Source of the DNA: Lachnospiraceae bacterium
GTDB lineage: Bacteria > Bacillota_A > Clostridia > Lachnospirales > Lachnospiraceae
Length of the DNA stretch: 6,596 nt
Assembly: GCA_017614185.1 (NCBI GenBank)
Contig: JAGACI010000051.1
Coordinates: 1-6,596, forward strand
Direction: 5' to 3'
Shown here: positions 5,581-6,596 of the stretch, in pieces
Layout: each line of letters begins with the position of its first letter
Position numbering within the stretch: position 1 is the first letter of the stretch
Translations under genes and position numbers: made by a program
Notes under the pieces: model-generated
Told to the model about the DNA's origin: nothing
Database searches by the model: none
Seen by the model: only the letters and a program-made list of their open reading frames with translations

Positions 5581-6456
5581 ATGCTTTTAGACAGCCATTT
5601 CGAAGACCTGACTTTCTCCAAAGACAGAATAATTAATACCTCTCACACGGTAGCCGAGGGATACACAAACTTCGTGCACTGGCACCCTTTTGCGGAGATT
5701 TTGCTTAGTTTAAAAGAGGGGAATGAAGTAGAATTAAACTTTAGAAAATATAAGATGAAACCAAACGATTTCATCATCTCATATCCCGGTGATTTACACA
5801 GTATAAACAACGTGGATCCGAATTCTTTTTTGATGATTCAGTTTCCGCTTGAATTAATTACCGTCGTGCACGATTTTAACAGAATTAAGCCAATATTCGT
5901 GAAAAACCCTTACTGCAGCTACGATGTGGACAACACAGACATCGGAAAGATGGTTATCACAATAAAGGAAATTGTGTGCGTTGACTGCCCAGATATTGCT
6001 TTTAAAGAGGCTAATAATTACTCTTTGCTTTTAAAGTTCTTTTCACTGTATGGAAAATGGTGTATGGACACGCAGAAAGACAAGGCGGATGTGGATGACG
6101 AAAGCTACTACAGATCTGCAAGATTAATGGCGGAAGCCTGCCTTTATATTTCCCAGAACTGTACCGAGCCTCTCTCTCTTGATGATGTTGCGAAAAAGAT
6201 TGGAATAAGCAAGTCTTACTTCTCTCACCTTTTTAAAGATTACACGAAGACAACTTTTGTAGACTATCTTACCAAGGAGAGAATCAGACGTGCCGAATCT
6301 ATGTTTATGGAATCCAAGATGAAGTTTATAGACATTGCTTTTGAGTGCGGCTTTACAAGCATCTCCTCATTCAACCGCACATTCAAAAAAATAAAAGGCA
6401 TTTCTCCACGTGAGTTTAGAAATGCCATGATTAAATCTGTCGAAGCTAAGATATAA
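5581..6456 (+). CDS. AraC-family transcriptional regulator with N-terminal cupin sensor
   Basis: 291-residue DNA-binding regulator, a normal length for the class. The N-terminal half (about 15-110) looks like an AraC-type cupin ligand-binding barrel: HWHPFAE (33-39) gives H33, H35 and E39, and GDLHSI (70-75) gives H73, a possible metal or sugar pocket. The C-terminal domain (about 180-285) has both helix-turn-helix motifs. The first is in LSLDDVAKKIGISKSYFSHLF (198-218). The second is in IDIAFECGFTSISSFNRTFKK (250-270), closing with the family motif GISPREFR (273-280). Its divergent position next to the sugar operon indicates that it controls that operon, probably as an inducer-dependent activator, and perhaps itself. 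The start is set by GGAGGTGA. Its last 11 bp overlap the end of a convergent gene. Confidence 0.95.
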   Translation: MLLDSHFEDLTFSKDRIINTSHTVAEGYTNFVHWHPFAEILLSLKEGNEVELNFRKYKMKPNDFIISYPGDLHSINNVDPNSFLMIQFPLELITVVHDFNRIKPIFVKNPYCSYDVDNTDIGKMVITIKEIVCVDCPDIAFKEANNYSLLLKFFSLYGKWCMDTQKDKADVDDESYYRSARLMAEACLYISQNCTEPLSLDDVAKKIGISKSYFSHLFKDYTKTTFVDYLTKERIRRAESMFMESKMKFIDIAFECGFTSISSFNRTFKKIKGISPREFRNAMIKSVEAKI

Positions 6457-6595
6457 CCTTATTGACGAAGCCACTTAATATTTCACCATACTCCTTAGGC
6501 GCAACCACTGCAGAAAGTGCATGGTCTGCGCCTTTTATGAGGTGAAGTTCTTTAACGCCTTCGGTAGTTTCATATGCCCTCTTGCTGTTATCGGG
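6446..6595 (-). CDS. Probable alpha/beta hydrolase, C-terminal fragment (start off window)
   Basis: The minus strand is open from the right window edge to a TAG at 6446-6448, giving the last 49 residues of a protein that begins outside the window. The fragment contains ELHLIKGADHALSAVVAP (about residues 16-33 of the visible part). A hydrophobic strand, then GAxH and a small residue, is what follows the nucleophile and acid in serine alpha/beta hydrolases; the H in GADHALS would be the catalytic histidine. The closing EYGEILSGFVNKVIS would be the final helix. The stop lies inside the regulator's coding sequence, so the two convergent genes overlap by 11 bp and no separate terminator fits between them. 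Family call is from this short tail only. It may be unrelated to the sugar operon. Confidence 0.65.
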   Translation of the reverse strand, partial: PDNSKRAYETTEGVKELHLIKGADHALSAVVAPKEYGEILSGFVNKVIS

Positions 6596-6596
6596 A

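Noticed and set aside
6459..6461. TAA on the minus strand as the end of the convergent gene
   Set aside because: That frame is closed again at 6483-6485; the open frame carrying the GADHALS motif ends at 6446-6448 instead.

Overview
The window reads as chromosomal DNA of a Gram-positive, clostridial-type bacterium, most likely a gut or rumen Lachnospiraceae. This is inferred from strong AGGAGG-type ribosome binding sites, moderate GC, a lipoprotein-anchored sugar-binding protein, a CUT1 sugar importer and an AraC/cupin regulator. I cannot name a species. There are no mobile elements, CRISPR arrays, rRNA or tRNA genes.

Layout, in the direction of transcription. A six-gene leftward operon fills positions 5429 down to 1. 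Its genes are a Gfo/Idh/MocA oxidoreductase (4278-5429), a small VOC (glyoxalase-fold) protein (3797-4261), a sugar phosphate isomerase/epimerase-type TIM barrel (2963-3775 or 3793), a lipoprotein sugar-binding protein (1540-2934), an inner permease of the MalF/UgpA type (610-1476), and a second permease of the MalG/UgpE type (1-605, C-terminus cut by the window edge). Gaps are 3-28 bp, except for 63 bp after the binding-protein gene. That gap holds a perfect 10-bp hairpin with no T-run, typical of an intra-operon processing or mRNA-stability element. Reading rightward from a 151-bp divergent regulatory region is an AraC-family regulator (5581-6456). Its 3' end overlaps by 11 bp the tail of a convergent gene (6446-6595, minus strand) that looks like the C-terminus of an alpha/beta hydrolase.

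How it probably works: the AraC-type protein senses a sugar or sugar derivative and controls the divergent operon. The importer brings in the substrate; the ATPase is not in this window. The NAD(P)-dependent Gfo/Idh enzyme probably oxidises a sugar hydroxyl to a keto group. The metal-dependent TIM barrel, and perhaps the VOC protein, then isomerise, eliminate or cleave the keto-sugar. This resembles known oxidation-elimination routes (inositol IolG/IolE, levoglucosan, 3-keto-glycosides/C-glycosides). The VOC partner is the unusual member, and the substrate cannot be read from sequence. This three-enzyme set is the best candidate in the window for undescribed biochemistry.
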